From: Giesbergeria sp.
GTDB taxonomy: Bacteria > Pseudomonadota > Gammaproteobacteria > Burkholderiales > Burkholderiaceae_C
DNA length: 64,000 nucleotides
NCBI RefSeq assembly: GCF_028686475.1
Contig: NZ_JAQUCA010000004.1
Coordinates: 14,568-78,567 of the forward strand
Direction of reading: 5' to 3'
The notes under the pieces were generated by a model, which saw only the letters and a list, made by a program, of their open reading frames with translations, made no database searches and had not been told where the DNA came from. Both the position numbers and the translations under genes were made by a program. Shown one piece after another: positions 1 to 9,407 of this stretch; position 1 is the first letter of the stretch; the number at the start of each line of letters is the position of its first letter.

Positions 1-454
1 CCCTGACCGAAGCCGGTGCCGCTGCTGCCAATGACTTTGAGTCTGGTAACAACAGCTTCGCCTTGGGCGTGGTCGCCACCGATGCCGCTGGCAACGCTTC
101 CGCTGCCACCACCGTGGCGCTGAACGTCACCGACGTGGATGAAACCCCTCCTGACACCGCTGCTCCCGAAGTAGCTGCCGACCAAGCCTTCGACTACGCC
201 GAAAACCAAGTTGCTGGCGCTGTGGTGGCTACCGTGGCTGCTACCGATGATGTCGCCGTGACTGCCTTTGAAATCGTCTCTGGCAACGATGAAGGCTACT
301 TCGCTATCGACGCCGAAGGCAAAATCACCCTGACCGAAGCCGGTGCCGCTGCTGCCAATGACTTTGAGTCTGGTAACAACAGCTTCGCCTTGGGCGTGGT
401 CGCCACCGATGCCGCTGGCAACGCTTCCGCTGCCACCACCGTGGCGCTGAACGT
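1..454 (+). repeat. 327-bp tandem repeat coding cadherin-like modules
   Basis: Bases 1-127 recur essentially without change at 328-454, a period of 327 bp or 109 codons. A third, diverged copy of the same module lies near 840-1150. Near-identity at the DNA level implies recent duplication or gene conversion. The array continues out of the window to the left. Confidence 0.85.
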
Positions 455-3400
455 GACCAACGTGGAGGAAAACGCATCCTCTACCTTCACTCTGACCGCA
501 GCTGCTCCGTCTGTGGCCGAAGGTACTGCCGCAGAATTCACCCTGACTGCTGGCCCCGCTGCCGATGTCGATCAAACCTTCCACTTGGTTATCACTGGCG
601 ACGACAAGAATGGTGCTGTTGGTATCACCAAAGCTGAACCCGCTGATTTTGCTGCCGATGTGGTGCAAACCGTAGTGCTGCCTGCCGGTCAAACCTCGGT
701 TACCTTCAGCATCACGCCCAAGGCCAACGATGGCACTGAAGGCTTCCAAGGCTTCAAGGTAGCGCTGCTCAACAGCACTTTTGATGCTGTGGCCACCAGT
801 GCTACGGTCATCATTACCGATGGCACCACCGATAGCGATGCCCCCGTAGTAGCCGCCGACCAAGCCTTCAGCTATGCTGAAAACCAAGAAGCTGGTGCCG
901 CTGTGGGCACCGTAGCTGCCACCGATGCTGTGGGCGTGACCGCCTTTGAAATCACCTCGGGCAACGATGAAGGTTTCTTCGCTATCGATGCCGAAGGCAA
1001 AATCACCCTGACCGAAGCTGGTGCCGCTGCTACTGCCGCTTCCAACGACTTCGAAACCGGTGACAACAGCTTCACCCTGGGCGTAGTCGCCAAAGATGCC
1101 GCTGGCAACGCCTCCGCTGCCACCAACGTCACCGTCAACGTGACCGATGTGGACGACGTGGCCCCCGAGGTGGTGGCCGTCACTGCCAATGGCACCGTGG
1201 TCAAGCTCAACTTTGACGAAGCCCTGCAAGCCGCTGTATTGCAAAACCCTGCCGCTTTGTTCACCGTGACCCAAGGCGCTACCAGCTTCAGCGTTGGCAC
1301 TGCCACCATCAGCGGCAGCTCGGTCACCCTGACACTGACCCAAGCCTTGGCCGCCACAGGCGAAGTCAAGGTCAGCTACGCTGGCAACGTCCTCAAGGAT
1401 GAAGCCGGTAACGAAGTTGCTGCCATCGACGCTAAGCTGGCCAGCTCCGACGTGGTCGCCCCCACCTTGGCATCGTCCAGCCCCGCCGACAACGCCTCCT
1501 CTGTGGCAGCTACAGCCAACCTGACCCTGACCTTCTCCGAAGCTGTGGTTCTGGGCACCGGCAACATCACCATCACCAATGTGAATGATGCTACCGACAC
1601 CCAAACCATTGCCGTCACCGACGCTGGCAAGGTCACGCTCGATGCCGCCACCAACACCATCACCGTCAATCCTGCGAATGACCTGAAGGTGGGTGCTTCC
1701 TACTACGTCAACGTGGCCGACACCGCCGTGCTGGATGCTTCCGGCAACCCTTACGCTGGCATCAGTGACCAAACCACCCTGAACTTCACCGTGGCTACTG
1801 CTGCCCCGGTTGATCCTACTGTGGCCAGCTTCACCCTGACCCCCGCAGTGGAAGAGTTCACCCAGCCCGCTGGCAAAGCCACTGCTGGAAACGATACCTA
1901 CATTGCTACCATCTCTGCTGCCGCTGCTAACACTACCCTGAACACGGGTGATGTGATCGACGGTGCCGCTGGTACTGACACCCTGAACCTGACCATTGAC
2001 ACTGCAGCCGTAAACCCCGTTTACACCCTGAAGAACGTGGAAGTGGTGGAAGTACGCAATGCTGCTGCTGGTGCAGTGTTAGACTTGGCTAACAACCTCG
2101 ACAACTCCGTCAAGACTGTGGTCGAAAAGCAATCCACTGCTGGCCTGACCGTCAACAACATTGCTGCTGCTGATGTGGCCGTGTCCATCAAGGATGCCAC
2201 CACCGCCAGCCAAACTTCCGACTACAACTGGAAGTCGGGCGTGCTGTCTGGTACTACCGATGCCGCCAGCCTGACGCTGAACAACGTGGTCGGCGCTGCC
2301 GGTGGCCGTTACACTGTCAACTTGGACGGTGGTGCTGCTACCCAAGGCTTTGAAACCGTTAACGTCAAGACCGAAGGCGCTGCCAGCAACTTGGCTGCTC
2401 TGAACGTGCGTGACAACGGCGCTGTCAACACCCTGACTAAGCTGGTGGTAACCGGTGACCAAGACCTGACCTTGGGCACCTTGAACCTGGCCAATGCTGG
2501 CGGTACGGTCGATGCTTCCGCCTTTGCTGGCAAACTGGCCATCAATGCCGTCAATGCCGTGGATGTGGACTTCAAGGGCGGCACCGGCAACGACACCATC
2601 TTGTTTGCTGGCTCGCTGGATGCTGGCGACAAAATCGACGGCGGCGCTGGCAACGACACCTTGGGTGCCAACACCTTTGCCGCACTGCAAGCTGCCTTCA
2701 ATGCGGGCCGTGTGTCGAATGTGGAAGCCATCAACATCCAAACCCGCCTGACCGCTGGTACTTTGGATGTGTCCAAGGCTGGTAACGTGAATAACGTCAC
2801 AGTGTTTGGTACGGCAGGTCTCGGCGTAACGACGCAGATTGATAACCTGCAAGACAACGCAGCCTTGAATGTTCTGAATTCTGGCTTGGGTACCATTGCA
2901 GCCAACATCAAAGATGCTTCTTTGGCTGGCACCGCCAACACCCTGAACCTGAATTTGGGTACGGCTACCGACGCTGCTGCAGTGGCTGCCGGTACTCTGA
3001 CCGCTGCAGGTGTCGAAACCCTGAACGTGGCTGCTTTGGGCCGTAGCACAGCTACCAACACTGTGACCGTGACTGGCAATGCCGATCTGGCCAAGCTGGT
3101 GGTTGCTGGCTCCGAAGCCCTGACCGTCAGTTTCGCTGGTGGCGGTGCTGCGCTGAAGGAATTTGATGCCAGCGCATCTACCGGTGCGCAAAACACCAGC
3201 GCCATCGACTTCTCGGGTTCGGGTGCCACCATCAAGGGCGGTAGCAAGAACGACGTGCTGGTCGGTGATGCCGGTAACGACAACATCGTCGGCGGTGCAG
3301 GCAATGACATCTTGGATGGTGCTGCCGGTTCTGACATGTTGACCGGTGGTGAAGGTTCGGATCGCTTTGTTCTGAGCAACAACGGCAATCTGGCCGGCGC

Positions 3401-4517
3401 TACCAACACCGTAGTCGATAGCATCACTGACTTCACCTTGGGCGCTGGCAATGACGTGCTGGATTTGAGCGGTTTGGGTCTGTCTGGTGCCAACGGTACG
3501 GTTTCGTCCACCGTGGTCAAGGCCTTGAACGGTGCTTTGCCTGCTGTTGGTGGCACTGCTGGTACGGCTGAACTGATTATCCTTGACAGCACCATGTCGG
3601 ACATGCTGGCTGCTGATTCTCAAGCGCTGCAAGCTAAGTTGTTCAACTTGGCTGGTGGTACTGCTGGTGATACTGTGCTGGTGGCCTACTCTGCCACTGC
3701 TGGTGGCGATGTGCGCCTGGCCACTGTGACTACCACTGCTACTGGTAGTGGCGTTGACCTGCAAAACGTAGTGGACTTGGCCGTGCTCAAGGGCGTGACC
3801 ACCGCTTCTTTGGCCGCTGGCTTTGATGCCTCCAACCTGTTGCTGGCTGCTGCACCTGTACCGGTGGTGGCTGCTCCTGTGGCTGTGGCCGCTGGTGGTG
3901 CCGTTGCCGCTACTGCAGGCGCGACTACCGCCGATACGGCTGTGGTAGCTACCGCTGCTGCAACCACTACTACGGTAGGCGTGGGCGGTGCTCAAGCTAC
4001 CCCAGCAACGCTGGCACCCGCGACTGCTGCTAAGGATGGCGGCCAAGATACCATTGTGCTGGCAGCCAAGCCCGTGGCTGCTTCCACTGTGAACATCACT
4101 GGCTTCACCGTTGGTACTGGTGCCGATGCTGATAAGCTGCAACTGGGTGGCTATGCCAATCAAGCTGCACTGAATGCAGATATCACCTCCATCGTGGTTT
4201 CTGAGTCGAACTCGGCGTTCAATGCTAGCTTCCCTGCTGCTGCGAACAAGCAGTTCCTGAACTTTGCGGTCACCATCAACGGTGCTACCGTCAACTTCAA
4301 TGACCTGATCGCCTTTGATGCTTTGGCTCCGGCTGTCAGCGCACTGTTGGTTGATGGTGTGACCACTGTACCTGTTGCCGCGACTGCTAATGCTGCTGCT
4401 GCTACTGCTTTCGGAACACCTGGCTTCCAGGGTGCCGCTACTGAAACCTTCAACACTCCCGCCGACATCGCTACCATCGTTGGTACCATCGCTGGCAACC
4501 TGGAGTTCTTGGGTTAA
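1..4517 (+). CDS. Giant cadherin-like/RTX surface protein, 3' part (5' end outside window)
   Basis: The frame is open from the first base, so the true start lies upstream. The visible ~1,500 residues begin with cadherin-like repeats (motif AENQ), followed by a Calx-beta-like segment, an SwmB-like Ig domain and a Big-type Ig domain (about DNA 1150-1800). A long Ala/Thr/Asn-rich beta-helical region and a short RTX block with GGxGxD nonapeptides (about DNA 3230-3370) come next, then ~380 low-complexity residues. There are almost no Cys or Lys-rich stretches, as is usual for secreted beta proteins. The RTX block suggests calcium-dependent folding after type I secretion, as an adhesin or S-layer-like protein. 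No T1SS genes are visible here. The family is inferred from repeat architecture, and the exact role is unknown. Confidence 0.8.
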   Translation, partial: LTEAGAAAANDFESGNNSFALGVVATDAAGNASAATTVALNVTDVDETPPDTAAPEVAADQAFDYAENQVAGAVVATVAATDDVAVTAFEIVSGNDEGYFAIDAEGKITLTEAGAAAANDFESGNNSFALGVVATDAAGNASAATTVALNVTNVEENASSTFTLTAAAPSVAEGTAAEFTLTAGPAADVDQTFHLVITGDDKNGAVGITKAEPADFAADVVQTVVLPAGQTSVTFSITPKANDGTEGFQGFKVALLNSTFDAVATSATVIITDGTTDSDAPVVAADQAFSYAENQEAGAAVGTVAATDAVGVTAFEITSGNDEGFFAIDAEGKITLTEAGAAATAASNDFETGDNSFTLGVVAKDAAGNASAATNVTVNVTDVDDVAPEVVAVTANGTVVKLNFDEALQAAVLQNPAALFTVTQGATSFSVGTATISGSSVTLTLTQALAATGEVKVSYAGNVLKDEAGNEVAAIDAKLASSDVVAPTLASSSPADNASSVAATANLTLTFSEAVVLGTGNITITNVNDATDTQTIAVTDAGKVTLDAATNTITVNPANDLKVGASYYVNVADTAVLDASGNPYAGISDQTTLNFTVATAAPVDPTVASFTLTPAVEEFTQPAGKATAGNDTYIATISAAAANTTLNTGDVIDGAAGTDTLNLTIDTAAVNPVYTLKNVEVVEVRNAAAGAVLDLANNLDNSVKTVVEKQSTAGLTVNNIAAADVAVSIKDATTASQTSDYNWKSGVLSGTTDAASLTLNNVVGAAGGRYTVNLDGGAATQGFETVNVKTEGAASNLAALNVRDNGAVNTLTKLVVTGDQDLTLGTLNLANAGGTVDASAFAGKLAINAVNAVDVDFKGGTGNDTILFAGSLDAGDKIDGGAGNDTLGANTFAALQAAFNAGRVSNVEAINIQTRLTAGTLDVSKAGNVNNVTVFGTAGLGVTTQIDNLQDNAALNVLNSGLGTIAANIKDASLAGTANTLNLNLGTATDAAAVAAGTLTAAGVETLNVAALGRSTATNTVTVTGNADLAKLVVAGSEALTVSFAGGGAALKEFDASASTGAQNTSAIDFSGSGATIKGGSKNDVLVGDAGNDNIVGGAGNDILDGAAGSDMLTGGEGSDRFVLSNNGNLAGATNTVVDSITDFTLGAGNDVLDLSGLGLSGANGTVSSTVVKALNGALPAVGGTAGTAELIILDSTMSDMLAADSQALQAKLFNLAGGTAGDTVLVAYSATAGGDVRLATVTTTATGSGVDLQNVVDLAVLKGVTTASLAAGFDASNLLLAAAPVPVVAAPVAVAAGGAVAATAGATTADTAVVATAAATTTTVGVGGAQATPATLAPATAAKDGGQDTIVLAAKPVAASTVNITGFTVGTGADADKLQLGGYANQAALNADITSIVVSESNSAFNASFPAAANKQFLNFAVTINGATVNFNDLIAFDALAPAVSALLVDGVTTVPVAATANAAAATAFGTPGFQGAATETFNTPADIATIVGTIAGNLEFLG

Positions 4518-4523
4518 TCAGCC

Positions 4524-4560
4524 TCGTAGGTTGGGTTGCGTGCAACCCAACATTGCGCGG
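4524..4560. repeat. REP palindrome, form A
   Basis: The core is TTGGGTTGC-GT-GCAACCCAA (4531-4550), preceded by CGTAGG and followed by CATTGCGCGG. The same unit recurs at 5921-5964 and 34151-34186. It sits just after the stop codon of the giant surface protein gene. Confidence 0.85.
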
Positions 4561-4573
4561 TAAACGGTAAACC

Positions 4574-4610
4574 AAACCGCCTTATCCCTTCGGGGGTGGG
4601 GCGGTTTTTT
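4574..4610 (+). terminator. Rho-independent terminator, copy 1
   Basis: The stem AAACCGCC/GGCGGTTT (4574-4581 and 4600-4607) is followed by a T run. It lies 56 bases after the stop of the surface protein gene. Confidence 0.85.
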
Positions 4611-4656
4611 CATGGCGGCGTGGAACCCAACACCACGCGGTAAACGGTAAACACAA

Positions 4657-4695
4657 AAACCGCCTTATCCCTTCGGGGGTGGGGCGGTTTTTTTT
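4657..4695 (+). terminator. Rho-independent terminator, copy 2 (tandem duplicate)
   Basis: This is the same hairpin as copy 1, 83 bp downstream, ending in a T run. The segment before it (CCCAAC...GCGGTAAACGGTAAAC) is also duplicated, so a ~80-bp block of half REP plus terminator was duplicated in tandem. Confidence 0.85.
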
Positions 4696-4792
4696 ATGGG
4701 GTGCATCGGTTTGGGGTTTGGTTTGGGGAGCTTCGTAGTTGTGCGGGCTGGCGTTGTGCCGTTAGTCCTTGGGCAGTGTCAGATGCCCCTGT

Positions 4793-4829
4793 TTGACAGC
4801 AAGGGGACTCAAAACTACAATTGTAGTTT
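4793..4829 (+). promoter_or_regulatory. Consensus sigma-70 promoter with palindromic operator for the TA operon
   Basis: TTGACA (4793-4798), a 17-base spacer and TACAAT (4816-4821) form a near-perfect sigma-70 promoter. The perfect 18-bp palindrome AAACTACAATTGTAGTTT (4812-4829) covers the -10 box. It lies about 22 bases before the antitoxin ATG, the geometry expected for autorepression by a ribbon-helix-helix antitoxin or its toxin complex. Confidence 0.8.
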
Positions 4830-4851
4830 ATTGCTACAAGGAGAAGCTGCA

Positions 4852-5064
4852 ATGGGTATCCCTATCCGAATTGATGAAGCACTGTACGAGACCGCAAAAG
4901 TGCGGGCCAAAGCAGAGATGCGCTCTATTCCCCAGCAAGTGGCCTATTGGGCTAAGGTGGGTAAAGCTGCACTAGACAATCCAGACTTGCCGGTTGAATT
5001 TGTGCGCGACACTTTGCTGGCACTGGAAGAGGAGTCAGAGCCATTTGATTTTCCAAATCCATGA
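4852..5064 (+). CDS. ParD-like ribbon-helix-helix antitoxin
   Basis: This 70-residue protein has an N-terminal segment (IPIRIDEALYETAK) fitting the DNA-binding strand and helix of ribbon-helix-helix antitoxins of the ParD-like type. A longer open frame begins at 4696, but the ATG at 4852 is preceded by AAGGAG at a good distance and follows the promoter and operator, so I chose it. The stop overlaps the toxin start as ATGA, a sign of translational coupling. It should neutralise the toxin encoded next and repress the operon at the palindrome. Confidence 0.8.
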   Translation: MGIPIRIDEALYETAKVRAKAEMRSIPQQVAYWAKVGKAALDNPDLPVEFVRDTLLALEEESEPFDFPNP

Positions 5065-5333
5065 TAATGGCGTTGCAGCAGCGTCCTGCTTTTAAGCGGG
5101 CCTATAAAAAACTACATCCCAATCAGCGCGATGCCGTTCATGAGGCAATGCGTGCAGTGATTCTTAATCCTCAGCTGGGAGAGGAAAAAAAAGGCGACCT
5201 TGCTGGTGTGCGGGTGTACAAATTCGACTGCATGAAGCAGCTTTATCTGCTGGCCTATCTGTACGACGAAACTTCACGCACTTTTCTGGCCATTGGCCCC
5301 CATGAAAATTTTTACCGCAACCTCAAGCGTTAA
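5061..5333 (+). CDS. RelE/ParE-fold type II toxin
   Basis: This 90-residue protein has the usual size and layout of RelE/ParE toxins: a basic N-terminal helical half (RPAFKRAYKKLHPNQ), the strand GVRVYKF and a C-terminal strand (LLAYLYDE...FLAIGPHENFY). The gene overlaps the antitoxin gene by 4 bases and appears intact. RelE members cleave mRNA on the ribosome and ParE members inhibit gyrase; the sequence alone does not decide between them. The short-NFYR-type C-terminus is closer to RelE-type interferases. Confidence 0.75.
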   Translation: MIMALQQRPAFKRAYKKLHPNQRDAVHEAMRAVILNPQLGEEKKGDLAGVRVYKFDCMKQLYLLAYLYDETSRTFLAIGPHENFYRNLKR

Positions 5334-5380
5334 TAACCTTTTCATGCACCCACACTCCCGGCTCCATTGAAAATCCAGGG

Positions 5381-5415
5381 GATTGTTGGGTTGCTTACGC
5401 AGCCCAACCTACGGG
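5381..5415. repeat. REP palindrome next to the RAYT gene (3' side)
   Basis: The near-palindrome TTGGGTTGC...GCAGCCCAA followed by CCTACG belongs to the same family as the other REP units, in inverted orientation relative to the copy at 5921-5964. It directly abuts the stop codon of the transposase gene. Confidence 0.8.
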
Positions 5416-5900
5416 GTGGGGCGGAGGGTGGGGTGGTGGCGGTGGATGCTGCTGTATGGCCAATCTTCGGGGCGTTCTACATACCCATGCTTCACCGGGT
5501 TATGGTGAATGTATTGCACATGGTTGGCAAAATCGCGCTCATCCAGAATGCGGTGCTCCCAAAACCGGCGCTGCCAAATCGCTTGCTCTTGCTTGTCGGC
5601 GCGACTGCCCCACACGGCGGGGCGTTCTTCGGCGGGCACTTTGGCGGTAAATCCGCGCTTGATGTTGCGCCACCGGGTTGAATAATCGCTATCACCCTCG
5701 GGCAATGTCCAAATTGTATGGAGGTGGTCGGGCATCACCACAATGGCGTTAATCTCAAACGGTCGCCGTGCTTTCTCATCGGCAAACGCTTGCCGCAAAT
5801 GGGCCACATGCCGGGCATCGCTAAACCACGGCCAACGCCTAAACATCACCACGGTAAAAAAATACGTCCCGCCGGGGGTGTTGTCGCGTCGGTATTGCAT
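5409..5900 (-). CDS. REP-associated tyrosine transposase (RAYT, Y1/HUH)
   Basis: This 163-residue protein carries the HUH motif in MPDHLHTIW (His59-Leu60-His61) and the C-terminal YIHHNPVKHGYV segment that holds the catalytic tyrosine in RAYTs. Such enzymes cut single-stranded REP hairpins and are thought to have spread them around genomes. The start at 5900 gives MQYRRDNTPGGTYFFT, the usual N-terminus; an upstream ATG at 5942 would add residues read from the REP itself. REP palindromes in opposite orientation flank the gene, the classic RAYT arrangement. No frameshift is visible. Confidence 0.88.
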   Translation of the reverse strand: MQYRRDNTPGGTYFFTVVMFRRWPWFSDARHVAHLRQAFADEKARRPFEINAIVVMPDHLHTIWTLPEGDSDYSTRWRNIKRGFTAKVPAEERPAVWGSRADKQEQAIWQRRFWEHRILDERDFANHVQYIHHNPVKHGYVERPEDWPYSSIHRHHPTLRPTP

Positions 5901-5920
5901 GGCTGCATGTTGCCATATCC

Positions 5921-5964
5921 TCGTAGCTTGGGTTGCGTGCAATCCAATATTGCGCGGTCAACGG
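5921..5964. repeat. REP palindrome, form A, on the 5' side of the RAYT gene
   Basis: TCGTAGCTTGGGTTGCGTGC followed by AATCCAATATTGCGCGG is a slightly diverged form A copy. Its tail (TTGCGCGGT...CGG) matches the tail after 4551, showing that the unit extends beyond the hairpin. Confidence 0.8.
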
Positions 5965-5973
5965 CCCACTATC

Positions 5974-5988
5974 TACGCTAATAGCGTA
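5974..5988 (+). promoter_or_regulatory. Palindromic operator of the second TA locus
   Basis: TACGCTA-A-TAGCGTA is a perfect inverted repeat with a single central base, ending two bases before the toxin ATG at 5991. HTH antitoxins of toxin-first (HigBA-like) operons commonly bind such sites. The binding protein is inferred. Confidence 0.65.
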
Positions 5989-5990
5989 CA

Positions 5991-6326
5991 ATGGAAAGCA
6001 TGGTTTTTGTGGAGCTTCCTATCTTCATTCGCTGTGCCCAAGCGCTGTTTTCGGATGAAGAAATATGACAAATGCAGCTAACGTTGCTAGAGCGTCCTGC
6101 TGCTGGTGATGTGATTCCCGGCGGTCGCGGTTTGCGTAAGTTGCGCGTCCCGCTGTCAGGACGTGGCAAGCGCGGTGGGGCCAGAGTGATCTACTACCAC
6201 TGGGCTAATCAAGACCAGTGCTATTTTGTCTATGCCTATGCCAAGAATGTGGCAGAAGACCTCACACCAAATCAGCTACAGCGTTTGGCCGATGTCATGG
6301 ATATGGAGTTAAATCATGGACGATAA
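5991..6326 (+). pseudogene. RelE/HigB-like toxin gene interrupted by an in-frame TGA
   Basis: Reading from ATG 5991 gives the expected N-terminus (MVFVELPIFIRCAQALFSDEE), then ATA and TGA (6066-6068), then in the same frame QMQLTLLERPAAGDVIPGG and the RelE core GKRGGARVIYYHW. Relatives commonly have Arg where the TGA stands, so a CGA to TGA transition explains it. ATG 6072 lies one codon past the stop, so reinitiation could give an 84-residue product lacking the first ~27 residues. The operator and the downstream antitoxin are intact. Probably inactive, but suppressed or reinitiated product cannot be excluded. Confidence 0.78.
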
Positions 6327-6606
6327 GCAATTTGAAGAATTGTTACAGAGCGTTCGCGACATGGGTTCTCACATGGATGGCAAAGTGGTCGCCGGTGCCA
6401 AGGTGCATGAATTTCCAGAACCTGATGTCAAGGCCATTCGGGAGCGTACCGGTCTAAGCCAGAGCCGCTTTGCCTACCTGATCGGTGTCAAGCCTAAAAC
6501 CCTACAGAACTGGGAACAACACCGGGTTCGCCCTACCGGCCCGGCTCGTGCATTATTAAAAATCGTCCAAGCTAATCCAAATGCCTTGTTAATGCTCCAC
6601 ACCTGA
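6316..6606 (+). CDS. HTH antitoxin of the NadS/HigA type
   Basis: This 96-residue protein has a C-terminal XRE helix-turn-helix (IRERTGLSQSRFAYLIGVK then TLQNWEQ), the signature of antitoxins partnered with RelE/HigB toxins encoded upstream. The N-terminal half should bind toxin. Its ATG lies 11 bases inside the toxin frame, so the two are translationally coupled. The frame is intact although its toxin is broken, the usual order of TA decay. It probably binds the palindrome at 5974-5988. Confidence 0.8.
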   Translation: MDDKQFEELLQSVRDMGSHMDGKVVAGAKVHEFPEPDVKAIRERTGLSQSRFAYLIGVKPKTLQNWEQHRVRPTGPARALLKIVQANPNALLMLHT

Positions 6607-6615
6607 AAATTTTAG

Positions 6616-6741
6616 CTGCGTAGCATTGTCGAGAATGGTGGCCTGCCCATCGAGTTGCCTCGCCCCAACCCCACTACACTGGCCGCTATCAAAGATGCTA
6701 AGGCAGGTAAAACCACCCGCACCACGCTTGAGGATTTTTGA
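6616..6741 (+). pseudogene. Fossil C-terminus of a RelB/DinJ-like antitoxin
   Basis: A 41-codon open segment after an in-frame TAG reads ...VENGGLPIELPRPNPTTLA followed by AIKDAKAGK...TLEDF and TGA. The pattern resembles the C-terminal part of RelB/DinJ antitoxins (GGLPFEL...NATTLAAI). No start codon or N-terminal domain precedes it, and no toxin gene follows. It is a remnant of a third TA locus, placed directly behind the second. The assignment rests on a short motif. Confidence 0.5.
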
Positions 6742-6786
6742 GCTTGGCACGATCACCACTACAAAATAATTTTTTGGGTACCCCAA

Positions 6787-7632
6787 TTGAGTTCTACCTC
6801 CCGCCTTTTGCTGTCGGCGTGTTTGCTGGGGGCCGCTACCGGCGCGCACACGGCACCCGCTGTTCAAACCAGCCCTGCTGCTGTGGTTGCCCCTCCCCCA
6901 CAGCCATCGGTTGCCCCCTCCTTGCAAGCCAGCAACCCCTTTGACCCTGCGCGCAAAGTCTGGCCCGACCGGGTACCGCCGCCGCCACCGCCGCCGCCAC
7001 CACCACCACCCACCCCGATTACCGACCAAGATTTGCAACTCTACGGTGTCGTGATTGCTGGCCCGGTCAAGCGGGCCACCGTCAAGGTGGGTAAACGCTT
7101 TGCCCATTTGGCCCCCGAAGGCCGTGCTTTTGCCACCCTGAGCGAAGGCCAATCTTTGGGTGAATTTACCTTGGCCAAAATTGAGCCACACCAGCTGGTG
7201 CTGCAAGCCAGAGGCGGGCAATTGTGGGTACCCTTCACCAAAAAAACCGACCGCAACGCCAGCGCAGCGGCCCCCGTAGCGACGCCCGTGCAAGGGGCCA
7301 GTGCTACGCCCGAAAGCGCGGGCGCTACGGCAGGAGGGGGCACCTCTTTGGCCAACGCCATTGCCACCGCTGGTGCCGAAGGCGCGGCAGCAGCTCCCGC
7401 CCCAGCCCCTAGCAGTACTAGCGCAGCAGCACCCAGTACGCCCGGTAGCATCGCGGTGGGCCAAAACGGCAACGCCAATAGCCCTTCTCCCCCAGCAGCT
7501 GCCGAGGCCAATCCCAGCAGTGGAGGAGGCTTCAATAGTCTGGCAGCCGCTTTGGCCGCTGCACGCGCCAATGCTGGTGTGCCACGGCCTGTGCAGCCGT
7601 TTGTCAATCCGTTTAGCAACTTGCAGCGCTAA
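6787..7632 (+). CDS. Exported GspC-like domain protein with polyproline linker
   Basis: The 281-residue protein has a hydrophobic N-terminus (LLLSACLLGAATGAHTA), a run of 13 prolines near residues 65-77, then one compact domain (about residues 80-150: DLQLYGVVIAGPVKRATVKV ... GQSLGEFTLAKIEPHQLVL). This resembles the periplasmic homology region of T2SS protein GspC or a PilP-like module. The last ~130 residues are Ala/Pro/Ser-rich. TTG 6787 is the only usable start after an upstream TGA; the ribosome site is weak. No other secretion gene is nearby, so it may be an orphan pilot or scaffold. The function is not assigned. Confidence 0.6.
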   Translation: MSSTSRLLLSACLLGAATGAHTAPAVQTSPAAVVAPPPQPSVAPSLQASNPFDPARKVWPDRVPPPPPPPPPPPPTPITDQDLQLYGVVIAGPVKRATVKVGKRFAHLAPEGRAFATLSEGQSLGEFTLAKIEPHQLVLQARGGQLWVPFTKKTDRNASAAAPVATPVQGASATPESAGATAGGGTSLANAIATAGAEGAAAAPAPAPSSTSAAAPSTPGSIAVGQNGNANSPSPPAAAEANPSSGGGFNSLAAALAAARANAGVPRPVQPFVNPFSNLQR

Positions 7633-7634
7633 AC

Positions 7635-7667
7635 AAAAAAGCCCGCAAGCGTTAAACCTGCGGGCTT
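7635..7667 (-). terminator. groESL terminator
   Basis: The stem AAGCCCGCA/TGCGGGCTT (7639-7647 and 7659-7667), read on the minus strand, is followed by six T. It lies between the converging ends of the GspC-like gene and groEL and could act on groEL transcription. Confidence 0.8.
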
Positions 7668-7710
7668 GGCAAGCAAGACTGGCGCAAGCAGCGCGCCAGC
7701 CGGGCCGGGT

Positions 7711-9378
<1,668 letters not shown>

Positions 9379-9407
9379 CTAAAAATAGGGTTCAGTGCGG
9401 TAAGCGC

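Noticed and set aside
2079-4163. 694-codon open frame on the minus strand under the surface protein gene
   Set aside because: It is a shadow of the Ala/Thr/Asn-rich repeats: His/Gln/Ser-rich, no domain, no ribosome site, and the plus strand has coherent domains.
4696-4851. N-terminal extension of the ParD-like antitoxin
   Set aside because: The open frame crosses the consensus promoter and operator; the ribosome site and family start point to 4852.
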